Notes: generated by a model from the letters alone, not told the origin. Shown: positions 8,679 through 17,827, counted from the stretch's first letter. The stretch: DNA of 59,177 nucleotides from Lysinibacillus fusiformis (GCF_003049525.1 NZ_PYWL01000017.1:1-59177); one strand, 5' to 3'. Numbers and translations are program-made.

Positions 8679-9386
8679 TTATAAACCACCCAAATAAGCT
8701 GCTTTTACTTCTTCACTTTCTTGAAGCTCTTTAGCTGAACCAGATAAAACAATACGCCCTGTTTCGAGCACGTATGCACGGTTAGCGACAGACAGTGCCA
8801 TATTGGCATTTTGCTCAACAAGCAATACTGTTGTCCCCTCTTTATTCACCTGTTCAATAATATTGAAAATATTTTTAACCATAAGCGGCGCGAGCCCCAT
8901 TGAAGGCTCATCCATTAATAGCAATTTGGGCTTTGCCATTAAGGCACGACCCATCGCAAGCATTTGCTGTTCCCCACCAGACAATGTTCCTGATAGCTGT
9001 TTACGACGCTCCAATAGTCTAGGGAATAACTCAAAAACATGGTCCATATCTTTTTTAATTCCTGCTTTGTCATTACGCAAATAGGCACCAAGCTCTAAAT
9101 TTTCTTCTACGGACATATTGGCAAAAACACGACGTCCTTCTGGAACGTGGGAAATCCCCGATTTAACAATAGTTTGGGCTGCTTTCCCCGCAATAGAGAA
9201 GCCTTCGTATTCAATAATGCCACCTTTTGGTTTTAATAAGCCTGACAATGTTTTTAACAATGTACTTTTCCCAGCTCCGTTTGCACCGATTAATGTGACA
9301 ATTTCACCCTCATTTACTTCTAAAGAGAGGCCCTTCAATGCTTGAATGTTACCATAATAAACATCTATATTTTGTACTTTTAGCAT
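8679..9386 (-). CDS. livF: branched-chain amino acid ABC transporter ATP-binding protein LivF
   Basis: A 235-residue ATPase of the high-affinity leucine/isoleucine/valine importer, on the cytoplasmic face of the membrane. Walker A is GANGAGKST (residues ~34-42), the signature is LSGGEQQ, Walker B is LLLMDEP, and the H-loop region is VLLVEQN, where the family has Gln-Asn after Glu. Length and motifs match LivF. It is last in livJ-livH-livM-livG-livF; its ATG overlaps the livG stop (TAATG), which indicates translational coupling. Confidence 0.95.
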   Translation of the reverse strand: MLKVQNIDVYYGNIQALKGLSLEVNEGEIVTLIGANGAGKSTLLKTLSGLLKPKGGIIEYEGFSIAGKAAQTIVKSGISHVPEGRRVFANMSVEENLELGAYLRNDKAGIKKDMDHVFELFPRLLERRKQLSGTLSGGEQQMLAMGRALMAKPKLLLMDEPSMGLAPLMVKNIFNIIEQVNKEGTTVLLVEQNANMALSVANRAYVLETGRIVLSGSAKELQESEEVKAAYLGGL

Positions 9387-10165
9387 TAGCCGATAACCTC
9401 CTCACCAAGGTACGCTTCAATTACCTTTGGATTGTTGCGAATTTCTTCTGGTGTCCCGTCAGCAATTAATTGTCCATGATCGAGTACATAAATACGCTCA
9501 CAAATACCCATTACTAAGCTCATATCATGCTCAATCAGTAATATCGTTAAACCAAACTCCTTACGTATAAATGCAATTAATTCCATTAAATCATGCGTTT
9601 CCTGCGGATTCATCCCGGCAGCTGGTTCATCCAATAATAATAGCTTTGGATTTGCCGCTAATGCACGGGCAATCTCTAATCGTCTCTGCATTCCATATGG
9701 TAAATTTTTAGCTAACTCGTTCATATAGACATCTAAACCAAAGATTTTTAAAAACTCTATGGATTGAAGCTCCATTTCGGCCTCACCCTTGAAATGCGTG
9801 GGTAAGCGAAAAATCGATGACCACATCGAATGCTTAGCAAGCGAATGGTTGGCTACTTTAACATTGTCTAGAACAGATAGCTCTTTAAATAGACGAATAT
9901 TTTGGAATGTACGGCTTATTCCCTTTTGTGTTACTTGGTAAGGTGCAAGCCCGTTTAATTTCTGTCCGCCAAATGTGATGGTCCCCTCTGTTGGTGTATA
10001 TACCCCTGTCAGCATATTAAAGCTAGTCGTTTTCCCAGCACCATTGGGACCGATTAAACCCACTAATTCACCTTGATTGAGATACATATTAACACCCTGT
10101 ACTGCCTTTAAACCACCGAATTGAATCCCCATGTTTTCAACATTAATAAGAAGGTTTCCAGTCAT
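9386..10165 (-). CDS. livG: branched-chain amino acid ABC transporter ATP-binding protein LivG
   Basis: The second ATPase of the importer, 259 residues. Walker A is GPNGAGKTT; the LivG-specific insert with GISRTFQNIRLF follows. The signature region is atypical (LPYGMQRRLEIARAL in place of LSGGQ), as is usual for LivG. Walker B is LLLLDEPAAGMNP and the H-loop is LLIEHDM. Its start codon overlaps the livM stop. It pairs with LivF as the ATPase heterodimer under the LivH-LivM permease. Confidence 0.95.
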   Translation of the reverse strand: MTGNLLINVENMGIQFGGLKAVQGVNMYLNQGELVGLIGPNGAGKTTSFNMLTGVYTPTEGTITFGGQKLNGLAPYQVTQKGISRTFQNIRLFKELSVLDNVKVANHSLAKHSMWSSIFRLPTHFKGEAEMELQSIEFLKIFGLDVYMNELAKNLPYGMQRRLEIARALAANPKLLLLDEPAAGMNPQETHDLMELIAFIRKEFGLTILLIEHDMSLVMGICERIYVLDHGQLIADGTPEEIRNNPKVIEAYLGEEVIG

Positions 10166-11100
10166 TATTTTGTACCTCCTTTTTTACCAAACTTAAATAA
10201 ATCCGTAATTTCTTTTGTTCCCATTAATCCTGTTGGGCGATAAAGCATTACGATAATTAGTACTAAACTGTAAATAATCATACGAGTCTCTGGGAAGTTT
10301 GCTAGATACGTCGATACGATCGTTAAGAAAACCGCAGCGATCACGGAACCTGAAAGACTTCCTAAGCCACCAAGTACAACGTAAATTAAAATATCAAATG
10401 ATTTTAAGAAACCGAAAGTTGTCGGCTGAATAATGTAAAAGTTATGGGCAAAAATTGCACCTGCTAGCCCAGCAAAGAAAGATCCAATCGCGAACGCGAC
10501 AACCTTATAGTAAGTTGTATTAATTCCCATCGCATCTGCTGCAATCTCATCTTCGCGAATAGAAATACATGCGCGACCATGACGCGAATTTGTAAAGTTT
10601 GAGATGACAAGAATCGTTAATACGACACCAAAGAATGCATACGTCCAGTTAGATAAATATTTAACCTGCATCCCTGCAGCACCGCCAACATAATCCGTAT
10701 TTAAGAAAATAATACGAATGATCTCCGCAAATCCTAAAGTCGCAATTGCGAGATAGTCCCCTTTTAAACGAAGTGTCGGAATACCTACAATTAGACCTGC
10801 GATAGCTGCTGCCGCTGCTCCTAATAAAATCGCCAGTGGGAATGGTAACATGAGCTTCGTCGTAATAATCGCTGACACATAGGCTCCAACAGCTAGGAAC
10901 CCGGCATGCCCAATCGAAAATTGACCTGTAACCCCAATTACAATATGCAAACTAACAGCTAGCATAATGTTAATACACATCGTAATCAGCATATTTTTAT
11001 AGTACATATCAATGACTTCGGTCGTAATCAATAATTGCACAACTGCATAGATGACTAGCGCTAATACGGCATAGCCCCAGAAAACTTTAGACTTTTTCAT
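10165..11100 (-). CDS. livM: branched-chain amino acid ABC permease LivM
   Basis: A 311-residue integral membrane permease with about 8-9 hydrophobic segments. The LivM-type pattern is GVTGQFSIGHAGFLAVGAY, with SREDEIAADAMGI-like coupling residues (IREDEIAADAMGINT) and GGLGSLSG. The ATG at 11100 is chosen because AGGTGAG lies 7 nt upstream; an in-frame GTG at 11112 would overlap that ribosome site. It forms the substrate channel with LivH. The preceding livH stop is 12 bp upstream. Confidence 0.94.
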   Translation of the reverse strand: MKKSKVFWGYAVLALVIYAVVQLLITTEVIDMYYKNMLITMCINIMLAVSLHIVIGVTGQFSIGHAGFLAVGAYVSAIITTKLMLPFPLAILLGAAAAAIAGLIVGIPTLRLKGDYLAIATLGFAEIIRIIFLNTDYVGGAAGMQVKYLSNWTYAFFGVVLTILVISNFTNSRHGRACISIREDEIAADAMGINTTYYKVVAFAIGSFFAGLAGAIFAHNFYIIQPTTFGFLKSFDILIYVVLGGLGSLSGSVIAAVFLTIVSTYLANFPETRMIIYSLVLIIVMLYRPTGLMGTKEITDLFKFGKKGGTK

Positions 11101-11112
11101 ATAACCGCTCAC

Positions 11113-11988
11113 CTACACTTTCTCACGGGCATTTTTACCAAAGATACCCGATGGTCTGAATATTAAAATCAAAATTAAAATAACGAATGCCGCTGCATCT
11201 CTCCATAAAGAGAAGCCAAGAGCACTTACTAAAGATTCTACAACGCCTAGTAACATACCACCGACCATAGCGCCAGGAATAATCCCAATCCCACCAAGAA
11301 CAGCTGCGATAAACGCTTTAACTCCTGGTATAACACCCATTAACGGGTCAATTTTCGTATAATACACACCGAAGATAACACCGGCTGCACCAGCTAAAGC
11401 CGAACCAATTGCAAATGTTGCAGAGATTGTATTATCAACGTTAATCCCCATTAAACGTGCTGCATCCGCATCATGAGAAACGGCACGCATGGCTTTCCCG
11501 ATTTTTGTTTTATGTACGATGAATTGTAAAAGAATCATCAGTACAACAGCGACTGATAAAATTAAAATAGAGGTACTACTAATTTGTACGCCTAAAATAT
11601 CAAAAGACTTATTTTTGAACACTTCAGGATACGCTGCCGGTTGAGCCCCTCTGAAGAAAATCGTTGTATATTCAATTAATAACGATACGCCGATCGCTGT
11701 AATTAATGCCGCAATACGTGTTGCATTTCGTAATCGTTTATAGGCGATCCGTTCAATTAAAACACCAAAAATTGCGCAAATGAGCATCGCCAATAATAAT
11801 GCTGGGAAAAAGCCAAGCTCCCATTTAGCAATTGCGTAAAAGCCGATAAATGAACCAATCATGAAAACGTCACCATGGGCAAAGTTAATCAGCTTGATAA
11901 TACCGTATACCATCGTATACCCTAGCGCTATTAACGCGTAGATACTTCCTAGTGAAATACCATTCACAAGTTGCTGTATCCATTCCAT
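11113..11988 (-). CDS. livH: branched-chain amino acid ABC permease LivH
   Basis: A 291-residue permease with about 8 membrane helices. The typical LivH N-terminus is QQLVNGISLGSIYALIALGYTMVYGI, followed by INFAHGDVFMIG; the cytoplasmic coupling motif region is MRAVSHDADAARLMGIN. The ATG at 11988 is preferred over 11994 because AAGGAG then sits 9 nt away. It is the first gene after the internal terminator that separates it from livJ, so its expression should be lower than that of the binding protein. Confidence 0.94.
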   Translation of the reverse strand: MEWIQQLVNGISLGSIYALIALGYTMVYGIIKLINFAHGDVFMIGSFIGFYAIAKWELGFFPALLLAMLICAIFGVLIERIAYKRLRNATRIAALITAIGVSLLIEYTTIFFRGAQPAAYPEVFKNKSFDILGVQISSTSILILSVAVVLMILLQFIVHKTKIGKAMRAVSHDADAARLMGINVDNTISATFAIGSALAGAAGVIFGVYYTKIDPLMGVIPGVKAFIAAVLGGIGIIPGAMVGGMLLGVVESLVSALGFSLWRDAAAFVILILILIFRPSGIFGKNAREKV

Positions 11989-12089
11989 ACGCATTCACTC
12001 CTTTGAATTTTCTGAAAAATGAGAAATTTGTACATGCATCGATACTAAAAAGTTATGTTTTATGCTGCTATTCTAGTTATCTAAAACAG

Positions 12090-12118
12090 AAAAAAGGAAG
12101 GCGTGTTTACCCGCCTCC
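12090..12118 (-). terminator. intra-operon terminator between livJ and livH
   Basis: On the minus strand GGAGGCG pairs with CGCCTTCC and is followed by TTTTTT. It lies after the livJ stop and before livH. Partial read-through would give high binding protein and low permease, a common arrangement in binding-protein operons. Confidence 0.7.
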
Positions 12119-12135
12119 CCCTTGCTTACAAAACA

Positions 12136-13356
12136 TTAAGGATTAACTTTAGAGTTGAACACTTGTTTACCGTCTTTAAATTCAAGAACTGTTGCTGTTT
12201 TAATTGGGTTATGGTTTTCGTCAACTGAGAAAGTACCTGTTACTAAAGAAAGATCTTTTGTTGCAGCTAATTCATTTTTAATAGCTTCCCCATCTGTAGA
12301 ACCTGCACGTTTAATGGCATCAGCAATGTAGTAAATAGAGTCATATCCAAGTGCGTTGAACGCATCAGGTGCCTTATCACCATTTGCCGCTTTAAATGCC
12401 TTTACAAAGTCTTGAATTTTTGGGTCTGGATCTTCTGCAGAATAGTGGTTAGTAATATACGTATTATTTAATGCATCCTTGCCCGCTAGATCCACTAAAG
12501 TCGGTGAATCCCAACCATCAGCCCCCATTAAAGGTACATCAATACCCATTTCACGGGCTTGTTTAACAATTAAACCAACCTCTTCATAGTATCCAGGGAT
12601 AAAGATAAAGTCTGGATTCGATGCTTTAATATTTGTTAATTGTGTACGGAAGTCTGTATCCTTGGCTACATAAGCTTCTTCCTTCACAATTTTTCCACCA
12701 CTTTTAGTAATCGTTTCTTTAAAGGACTTTGCTAAACCTTTTGCATAATCAGATGCGTTGTCAGCAAAAATAGCTACGTTTTTTGCACTTAGCTCACCTG
12801 AAGCGAAGTTAGCTGCCACAATCCCTTGGAATGGGTCAATAAAGCATGTACGGAATGCATACTCGTTAACGCTGCCATCCTCATTTACCGTAATATTTGG
12901 GGCAGTCCCAGAACCAGTAACAATAGGGATTTTATTTTGATTGGCAATTTGAACCGTTGCTACTGTATTTCCTGAAGTTGCAGGAGCTAGCATTGCTACT
13001 ACTTTATCTTGCGTTGCTAGTTTAATAGCTGCAGCTGTAGCCTCAGAGTTTTCGGATTTATTATCTACTTTAATCAGTTCAATCTTCTTACCATCAATAC
13101 CACCAGCATCATTTATCTCTTTTACAGCCAATTCTGCGCCCAGACCGATTGAAGAACCATAAGATGCTACATTTCCTGAAAGCTCTAGGTTTGCACCAAT
13201 TTTAATTGTATCGCCATCAGATGAACCACCGCCTGATGATGGGCCACCACCTGAACTTGAATCGTCTCCGTTACCACAGCCAGCAAGTACACCAGCAAGT
13301 AAAGAAGATGCTACTAATAGTGAACCGAACTTCTTAAGCTTTTTACTCTCTTTCAT
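12136..13356 (-). CDS. livJ: branched-chain amino acid ABC transporter substrate-binding lipoprotein
   Basis: A 406-residue periplasmic-binding-fold (type I, LivJ/LivK) receptor anchored as a lipoprotein. The signal peptide ends in the lipobox LAGC (Cys27), followed by a Gly/Ser-rich tether of about 22 residues. The mature domain begins TIKIGANLELSGNVASYGSS, the typical LivJ opening that contacts the ligand main chain. It captures branched-chain amino acids outside the membrane and delivers them to LivHM. The start has AGGGGG at a good distance. A promoter (TTGAGG-N17-TATAAT) overlapped by a CodY-like box lies upstream. Confidence 0.95.
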   Translation of the reverse strand: MKESKKLKKFGSLLVASSLLAGVLAGCGNGDDSSSGGGPSSGGGSSDGDTIKIGANLELSGNVASYGSSIGLGAELAVKEINDAGGIDGKKIELIKVDNKSENSEATAAAIKLATQDKVVAMLAPATSGNTVATVQIANQNKIPIVTGSGTAPNITVNEDGSVNEYAFRTCFIDPFQGIVAANFASGELSAKNVAIFADNASDYAKGLAKSFKETITKSGGKIVKEEAYVAKDTDFRTQLTNIKASNPDFIFIPGYYEEVGLIVKQAREMGIDVPLMGADGWDSPTLVDLAGKDALNNTYITNHYSAEDPDPKIQDFVKAFKAANGDKAPDAFNALGYDSIYYIADAIKRAGSTDGEAIKNELAATKDLSLVTGTFSVDENHNPIKTATVLEFKDGKQVFNSKVNP

Positions 13357-13391
13357 AATTAGATTCCCCCTGAAGATTTCTAAAATATTAG

Positions 13392-13432
13392 ATATTTCTG
13401 ATAATTATAAACAAATAAATTCATTTCCTCAA
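13392..13432 (-). promoter_or_regulatory. livJ promoter with overlapping CodY-like box
   Basis: On the minus strand: -35 TTGAGG (13427-13432), 17-bp spacer, -10 TATAAT (13404-13409). The sequence AATTATCAGAAATAT (13392-13406) overlaps the -10 and matches the CodY consensus AATTTTCWGAAAATT at 12 of 15 positions. CodY repression by branched-chain amino acids is well known for such transporters. The remainder of the 355-bp gap up to 13711 is AT-rich, and I see no gene in it. Confidence 0.55.
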
Positions 13433-13690
13433 TAGCAAAAATAATTATTTATAACTACCTAAAAACGACAGAACAATATTATTCATTTATGACTTTTACA
13501 TTGTAAAACATTCTTTATATTTAGTCTAGAGTGATTTTTCAGTATAATTAGTTATTTAAGAATTATCTTTCAATTCAGTTTATAGTGTAGTACAAAACTA
13601 TCATATGCGATTATTTTTTTAAGATAAGGTTTTGGCTGTTCTTCATTTTTATTAAATTATTTCCCTGAAAATAAGTGTAGAAAAGAGAAA

Positions 13691-13720
13691 AAAGCATGGA
13701 GACGATTGCCCCTATGCTTT
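13691..13720 (-). terminator. terminator of the methyltransferase gene
   Basis: AAAGCAT pairs with ATGCTTT on the minus strand and is followed by TTTCTCTTTTC. The stem overlaps the stop codon of the gene. Confidence 0.6.
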
Positions 13721-14314
13721 CTTTAATTCGAACACACAAAGGCGTTCATTCATATTAGTTTCATTTTCTAAATGCACTTCATGGAGCAATTCAAATGGTG
13801 TCCCCTGATGTAAAAACTGTAAATAATCATAGGGAGGATAGTATAAAATTATATGAATATCTCGCATGTTTTGCTCATAGGATTGCCAAATGTTCTGAAT
13901 AACTGTGCGGAAAATATGAATGGAAAAGGGATTAAAAAAGAAAAACACATTATCACGCGGCTTTATTTCATATGCCTCTGCTATCGTATGAATAAATGTA
14001 ATAGGTGCATGTGAACGCTTTTTTTGAAGATAGCTTCGTTTATTTTCTTCTGCCTCAGCATAAAATCCAGCATCCATCTCTATTCCGATCGTTGGAATAT
14101 GAAATTGATGATGAACATAAATGGGTACCCTTCCCTTTCCACAACCCATATCAATAAACACAGGGTCGTTAGGCATCTCATAGATAGCAAATAATTGTTC
14201 AAGCCCATTATAAGGGGTTGGTTCATAACGGTGATAGTGGGCAAGCTTTGGGAAACCATATTGTTCTCCCACGGTCTTAATATGCAAATATTTATCAAAC
14301 TGTTGTTCATTCAT
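13712..14314 (-). CDS. class I SAM-dependent methyltransferase
   Basis: A 200-residue Rossmann-fold methyltransferase. Motif I is VFIDMGCGKGRVPIY (about residues 52-66), the acidic ribose-binding position is in IGIEMD, and a post-motif region NVFFFFNPFSIHIFR stands where a catalytic NPPY-like loop often sits. The substrate is unknown. No close functional neighbour is seen; it lies downstream of the CotH operon with a terminator between. The start has AGGAG 9 nt upstream. Confidence 0.8.
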   Translation of the reverse strand: MNEQQFDKYLHIKTVGEQYGFPKLAHYHRYEPTPYNGLEQLFAIYEMPNDPVFIDMGCGKGRVPIYVHHQFHIPTIGIEMDAGFYAEAEENKRSYLQKKRSHAPITFIHTIAEAYEIKPRDNVFFFFNPFSIHIFRTVIQNIWQSYEQNMRDIHIILYYPPYDYLQFLHQGTPFELLHEVHLENETNMNERLCVFELKKA

Positions 14315-14368
14315 ATGAAAGGACTCCTAAGAACAGAATGCTTTATTTTAGCACGAGAAAAAGCAAAA

Positions 14369-14394
14369 ACCATACCCAAAAGTTTGGATATGGT
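14369..14394 (-). terminator. terminator of the VTC-DUF4956-CotH operon
   Basis: ACCATA-CCAAA pairs imperfectly with TTTGG-TATGGT. On the minus strand it is followed by a T-rich run (TTTTTGC). It lies immediately after the CotH stop. Confidence 0.6.
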
Positions 14395-14401
14395 CATTTT
14401 T

Positions 14402-16195
14402 TTATCGGCCTCTACGCTTAAATCTATAAACAAAGAGAAGTGAAAGAAGTAATAACACGAAGGATGCAATGATAGTAATCACTGTAGTCTTATCAATTGT
14501 AGCGGCTGGATCGGCGATTTCATTATTAGCACCAGGCATACCCATTGGCGCTCCGTTTTCATCCGGGCGCTGCATAGGCCCACCATTTTGACCTTCTCCC
14601 CCCCTTGGTCCATTGCCTTCTTTGTTAAACGTAGGACCTTGTGATGGATCAAAATCCTCTGGTAGCTGACTCGGATCACTATTATCAGGCATCCCTTTCA
14701 TTTCTCCATCTTCATTTGGAACCGGCATCGTATTATCTTGAGCAGTTATCGATGCCTCCACAACAAGCTCCCCAGAGAGCTGTTTTAAAATAGATTCAGA
14801 GCGCTGCTTTGCAAACTCAGGTAAACTATTCTCACCTTCAACTGCCTCTAAAAACTGTTCCGTCGTAGAAAATTTAGTTGGATCCGCTTCGACATAGGTT
14901 GTTAAAAGCACCGCTAATTTTTTTGTCATGGATTGTACATAATCCTCTGTTAAATAATTCGTCGTTAACTCTTCTAAATAACCTTCATATTGAGCGCGAT
15001 ATTTCTCATTAGTAAGTAAGGCATTTAGTAGTGGCCGTTCCTCCAAAGTTGTACCAGAGACAGGAGTAGTCACACTAAAATTAATAGCACTTTCGGCCAT
15101 TAGGTTTCCTGACATGCCCATATCCATGTTAAACTGGCCATTCTGTTGTTGCCTATCGACACCCGCTTGATCCGTTTGTCCATTGTTCTCCATTGGTGAA
15201 CTTTTTGAATTAGAAGCATCCACTGGCTTTTGACGATCTTCTCTACCCATTCCCATTCTACCGCCACCTGCTCCAAAGCCACCAAAGGACATATTGTAAT
15301 CCCAAGGGATAATTGAAAAATTGCCATTCTGTTCGTATAAATAATAGTTATGCTTCATATTCCCTTGATAACTGTCTAAATTTACAAGTGCCGTATTGAC
15401 GGCGAAATAACGTAGCATTTCATCGACATCCAAATATTTTTCAATGTCTCCACCATTATTAATTGCATCCAGCATTTCCACAAATTTGGATTGATTAATA
15501 TTATCTTTATTTGTTTTTAATCCAATACCTGTATAATCCGTCATATCGTCACTTATATATTTTAAATCACTGCCTGTCCCATCTGGCTTAAATAAAAAGC
15601 CATTATTGGAGCCATAGTTATTAGCTAGGAACGTTTCATCCACTGCTTCTACGCCTAAAAACAAACCCCGCTCCTCACCATTTACTGTGACATACATATA
15701 GGAATGTGCTGGCGTTGGTAAGCCCATTTGCTCCATTAATTCATAGGATATATACTCTCGCATTAATGTAGAGTCACTATAATTATTATTTAAATTTAAC
15801 TTTTTCAAGCCATATAAGCTTTGAGTATCATCATAATAATCAAAATCAATTTTTAAGCTATAACGATCTGAGTCACTGTTGATGACGGATCGTAACGTTA
15901 AGTTTCCTTTAGTGCGTATAGCCACATTCTCAGTTTTCTTGCCGTTTACTGTAATATCCGCCTGTTTTAACTCTTCATCTGCCGCATTTTCCAGCATGTC
16001 AGCCCAATCTTCCTCGGCTATCTCAATATCCACTGTAGTAACTTTGTTTTTATTAAAAACTATATTCTCATAAGAGAAATTGGTATTCTTAGTTTCAATG
16101 CCTACATTCGGAAGTACAGCATATATCACGACAAAGAGAAGGAGAAGAATTGCCATGCACAGGTAGACAATTCGGGTTTTAATCATCACTGACAC
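14402..16195 (-). CDS. CotH-family kinase-like membrane protein
   Basis: A 597-residue CotH-fold protein. One hydrophobic segment (residues ~8-29) looks like an uncleaved signal anchor and another (~570-590) lies at the very C-terminus before KRRGR, so the kinase domain should face outward. The CotH-kinase signatures are RTKGN (94-98), FKPDG (202-206), NLDSYQGNMKHNYYLY (272-287) and IPWDYNMSFGG (296-306). A Gly/Met/Pro/Asn-rich low-complexity stretch follows. Spore-coat CotH is an atypical protein kinase; this branch, linked to VTC and DUF4956 genes, is a different subgroup with no known substrate. It is last gene of the three-gene operon. Confidence 0.88.
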   Translation of the reverse strand: MSVMIKTRIVYLCMAILLLLFVVIYAVLPNVGIETKNTNFSYENIVFNKNKVTTVDIEIAEEDWADMLENAADEELKQADITVNGKKTENVAIRTKGNLTLRSVINSDSDRYSLKIDFDYYDDTQSLYGLKKLNLNNNYSDSTLMREYISYELMEQMGLPTPAHSYMYVTVNGEERGLFLGVEAVDETFLANNYGSNNGFLFKPDGTGSDLKYISDDMTDYTGIGLKTNKDNINQSKFVEMLDAINNGGDIEKYLDVDEMLRYFAVNTALVNLDSYQGNMKHNYYLYEQNGNFSIIPWDYNMSFGGFGAGGGRMGMGREDRQKPVDASNSKSSPMENNGQTDQAGVDRQQQNGQFNMDMGMSGNLMAESAINFSVTTPVSGTTLEERPLLNALLTNEKYRAQYEGYLEELTTNYLTEDYVQSMTKKLAVLLTTYVEADPTKFSTTEQFLEAVEGENSLPEFAKQRSESILKQLSGELVVEASITAQDNTMPVPNEDGEMKGMPDNSDPSQLPEDFDPSQGPTFNKEGNGPRGGEGQNGGPMQRPDENGAPMGMPGANNEIADPAATIDKTTVITIIASFVLLLLSLLFVYRFKRRGR

Positions 16196-16228
16196 CTCGC
16201 TTTGGAATCCTTTTTGTGAACGCAGTCA

Positions 16229-16912
16229 TTATGCTGTAAAGTTCCCGTCATAGCTTAGCATAATGGCAGATTTTACACCCGGCACTTTTGTAAGCAGATC
16301 CATTAGTTTAGCATCGTTTTGTTTGACGCGAATTTCATACGTAGTTTCCATCTCCTCATTGTTCATAATCGACTTCGATTTGAGGGCGAATTTTTTTGTT
16401 TGTGCAGCTATAATTCGCTCCACCTCTTGAGATGCTAGCTCTTCCTCAAACTTTACAATTAATAAATAAGGATTTTCTACTGTAATTTTATTGACAAATA
16501 CTAACAGCACAAGACCAATTAACACAGCTCCAATAATGACTAAAGGAATAAACCCTGCCCCACATAAAATACCTGAAACAATGGCCCAGAAAATGTAAAC
16601 TAAATCCATAGGATCCTTAATAGGCGTTCGGAAACGCACAATGGATAATGCACCAACCATACCGAGAGATAGAAGAACATTCGAACTGATCCCCATAATC
16701 ACGAGTGCTGTCGCCATTGTCATAATGAGCAATGCAATATTGAATGAATGAGAGTAAATCACTCCATTAAAGGTTTTCTTATAAACTGCGTAAATGAAAA
16801 GTCCAATGAAAAATGCTACGACCAAACCAATAATTGAATCGATTAATGAAAAAGATGTTGTTTTTTCTAAAAAATTAGATTTAAAAATATCACTAAATTT
16901 AATTGTATCCAT
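16229..16912 (-). CDS. DUF4956 membrane protein
   Basis: A 227-residue protein with four likely membrane helices in the first ~145 residues and a cytosolic C-terminal domain. The family motif SLGMVGALSIVRFRTPIKDPMDLVYIFWAI (about residues 82-111) contains the conserved R-F-R-T-P-I-K-D-P loop between helices. The C-terminal ~75 residues look like a small alpha/beta (ferredoxin-like) domain. DUF4956 genes are typically adjacent to VTC-domain genes, as here (17 bp away). The function is unknown; a membrane partner or channel for the VTC enzyme is inferred. Confidence 0.88.
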   Translation of the reverse strand: MDTIKFSDIFKSNFLEKTTSFSLIDSIIGLVVAFFIGLFIYAVYKKTFNGVIYSHSFNIALLIMTMATALVIMGISSNVLLSLGMVGALSIVRFRTPIKDPMDLVYIFWAIVSGILCGAGFIPLVIIGAVLIGLVLLVFVNKITVENPYLLIVKFEEELASQEVERIIAAQTKKFALKSKSIMNNEEMETTYEIRVKQNDAKLMDLLTKVPGVKSAIMLSYDGNFTA

Positions 16913-16929
16913 CGTTCGTTCTCCTTTTA

Positions 16930-17631
16930 TTAGCCATACATACGACTAAGTTGATATTTTGAATATGCCTCGGCACGTGTATCTACAGACTGAAGTAAAT
17001 ATTTGATGATGTCGGGTAAATAGTCATCGTATTTCACCTCTAAAATCACTAGGTTTTGCTCTAGTACATCCACCATGGGTAAGCTTGGATTAAACATATC
17101 TGTATTGCGTAAGCTGGATTGCACCTTACTATCAAAAGTTACTCGCACATTACCAAATGGGTAAATATACGCCTCTCGCTCATAATCTACTACTGTTGTT
17201 GGTCTAAGCTGGCTGTAACTCATCTCTTGATATAAGTCCCTAATCAGTCCTCGCTCATCCACCGCCATCCATGAAATATCTCCAAGGCGCATTTTTTCAT
17301 ATTCAGCTTGAGATATTGCACACTTCGTTTTAAAGGTTAAATTATTCCGTTTACTCTTACGCTCAAGATTGATAATGGCACTAGATTTACCGTATATTCG
17401 TACGCGGTATTTATCTCGATTAATATAGCCTTCCTTTTTCTCATTGAGCACTTTATTCGCAAAATTGTCGAAGTACGTACTCCGAATTAAATATTTCCCC
17501 TCCGCCCCCGCATGCATGTCCAGCTGCATAATATACTGTAGCTTTGCTTTTAATAACGCATAGTCTGGATAGGAAATCGCCTGTTTAATTTCTTGACGAC
17601 CATTTGGATTAAATGAGGTTACTATAGGCAT
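16930..17631 (-). CDS. VTC-domain (polyphosphate polymerase-like) protein
   Basis: A 233-residue stand-alone VTC catalytic domain (CYTH-like triphosphate tunnel). In yeast Vtc4 this domain makes polyphosphate from ATP. The tunnel residues are all present: R50 in LIRSTYFD, the R76-x-R78 pair in KYRVRIY, E90-x-K92 in NLERKSKRN, R152 in YEREAY, R163/D167 in VRVTFD, and E198-x-K200 in ILEVKYD. There is no membrane segment, so membrane contact would come from DUF4956. It is the first gene of the operon and starts ~115 bp downstream of the TGACA-repeat promoter. Confidence 0.9.
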   Translation of the reverse strand: MPIVTSFNPNGRQEIKQAISYPDYALLKAKLQYIMQLDMHAGAEGKYLIRSTYFDNFANKVLNEKKEGYINRDKYRVRIYGKSSAIINLERKSKRNNLTFKTKCAISQAEYEKMRLGDISWMAVDERGLIRDLYQEMSYSQLRPTTVVDYEREAYIYPFGNVRVTFDSKVQSSLRNTDMFNPSLPMVDVLEQNLVILEVKYDDYLPDIIKYLLQSVDTRAEAYSKYQLSRMYG

Positions 17632-17728
17632 TTACATCACACTCCCTACTAAATTTCATTGTCGTATAGCGGCTGAAGCCCAACGATAGCAAAAGCATCT
17701 TTTTGCTCGTTTCTCGTCTACACTGTTT

Positions 17729-17762
17729 ACTATAAAGAGCGTTTGTGTCAGGCAGATGTCAA
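17729..17762 (-). promoter_or_regulatory. VTC operon promoter with TGACA direct repeats
   Basis: On the minus strand: TGACAtctgccTGACA (repeat period 11 bp, 17746-17761), then 11 bp, then TATAGT (17729-17734) as -10. There is no proper -35 hexamer; the repeats stand in its place, as expected for an OmpR-family activator site. The promoter of the response regulator gene (19971-20004) has the same layout and spacing. Confidence 0.7.
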
Positions 17763-17827
17763 CTTTCCATTTTCTTCACTGATATTTTACAAATCATTTC
17801 TGGCCTGTTGTTTCCATGAAGCCCATT

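Noticed and set aside
12119..13711. T-box or leucine-type riboswitch upstream of the liv genes
   Set aside because: No specifier-loop or antiterminator structure is seen; the promoter lies close to livJ and leaves only a short leader.
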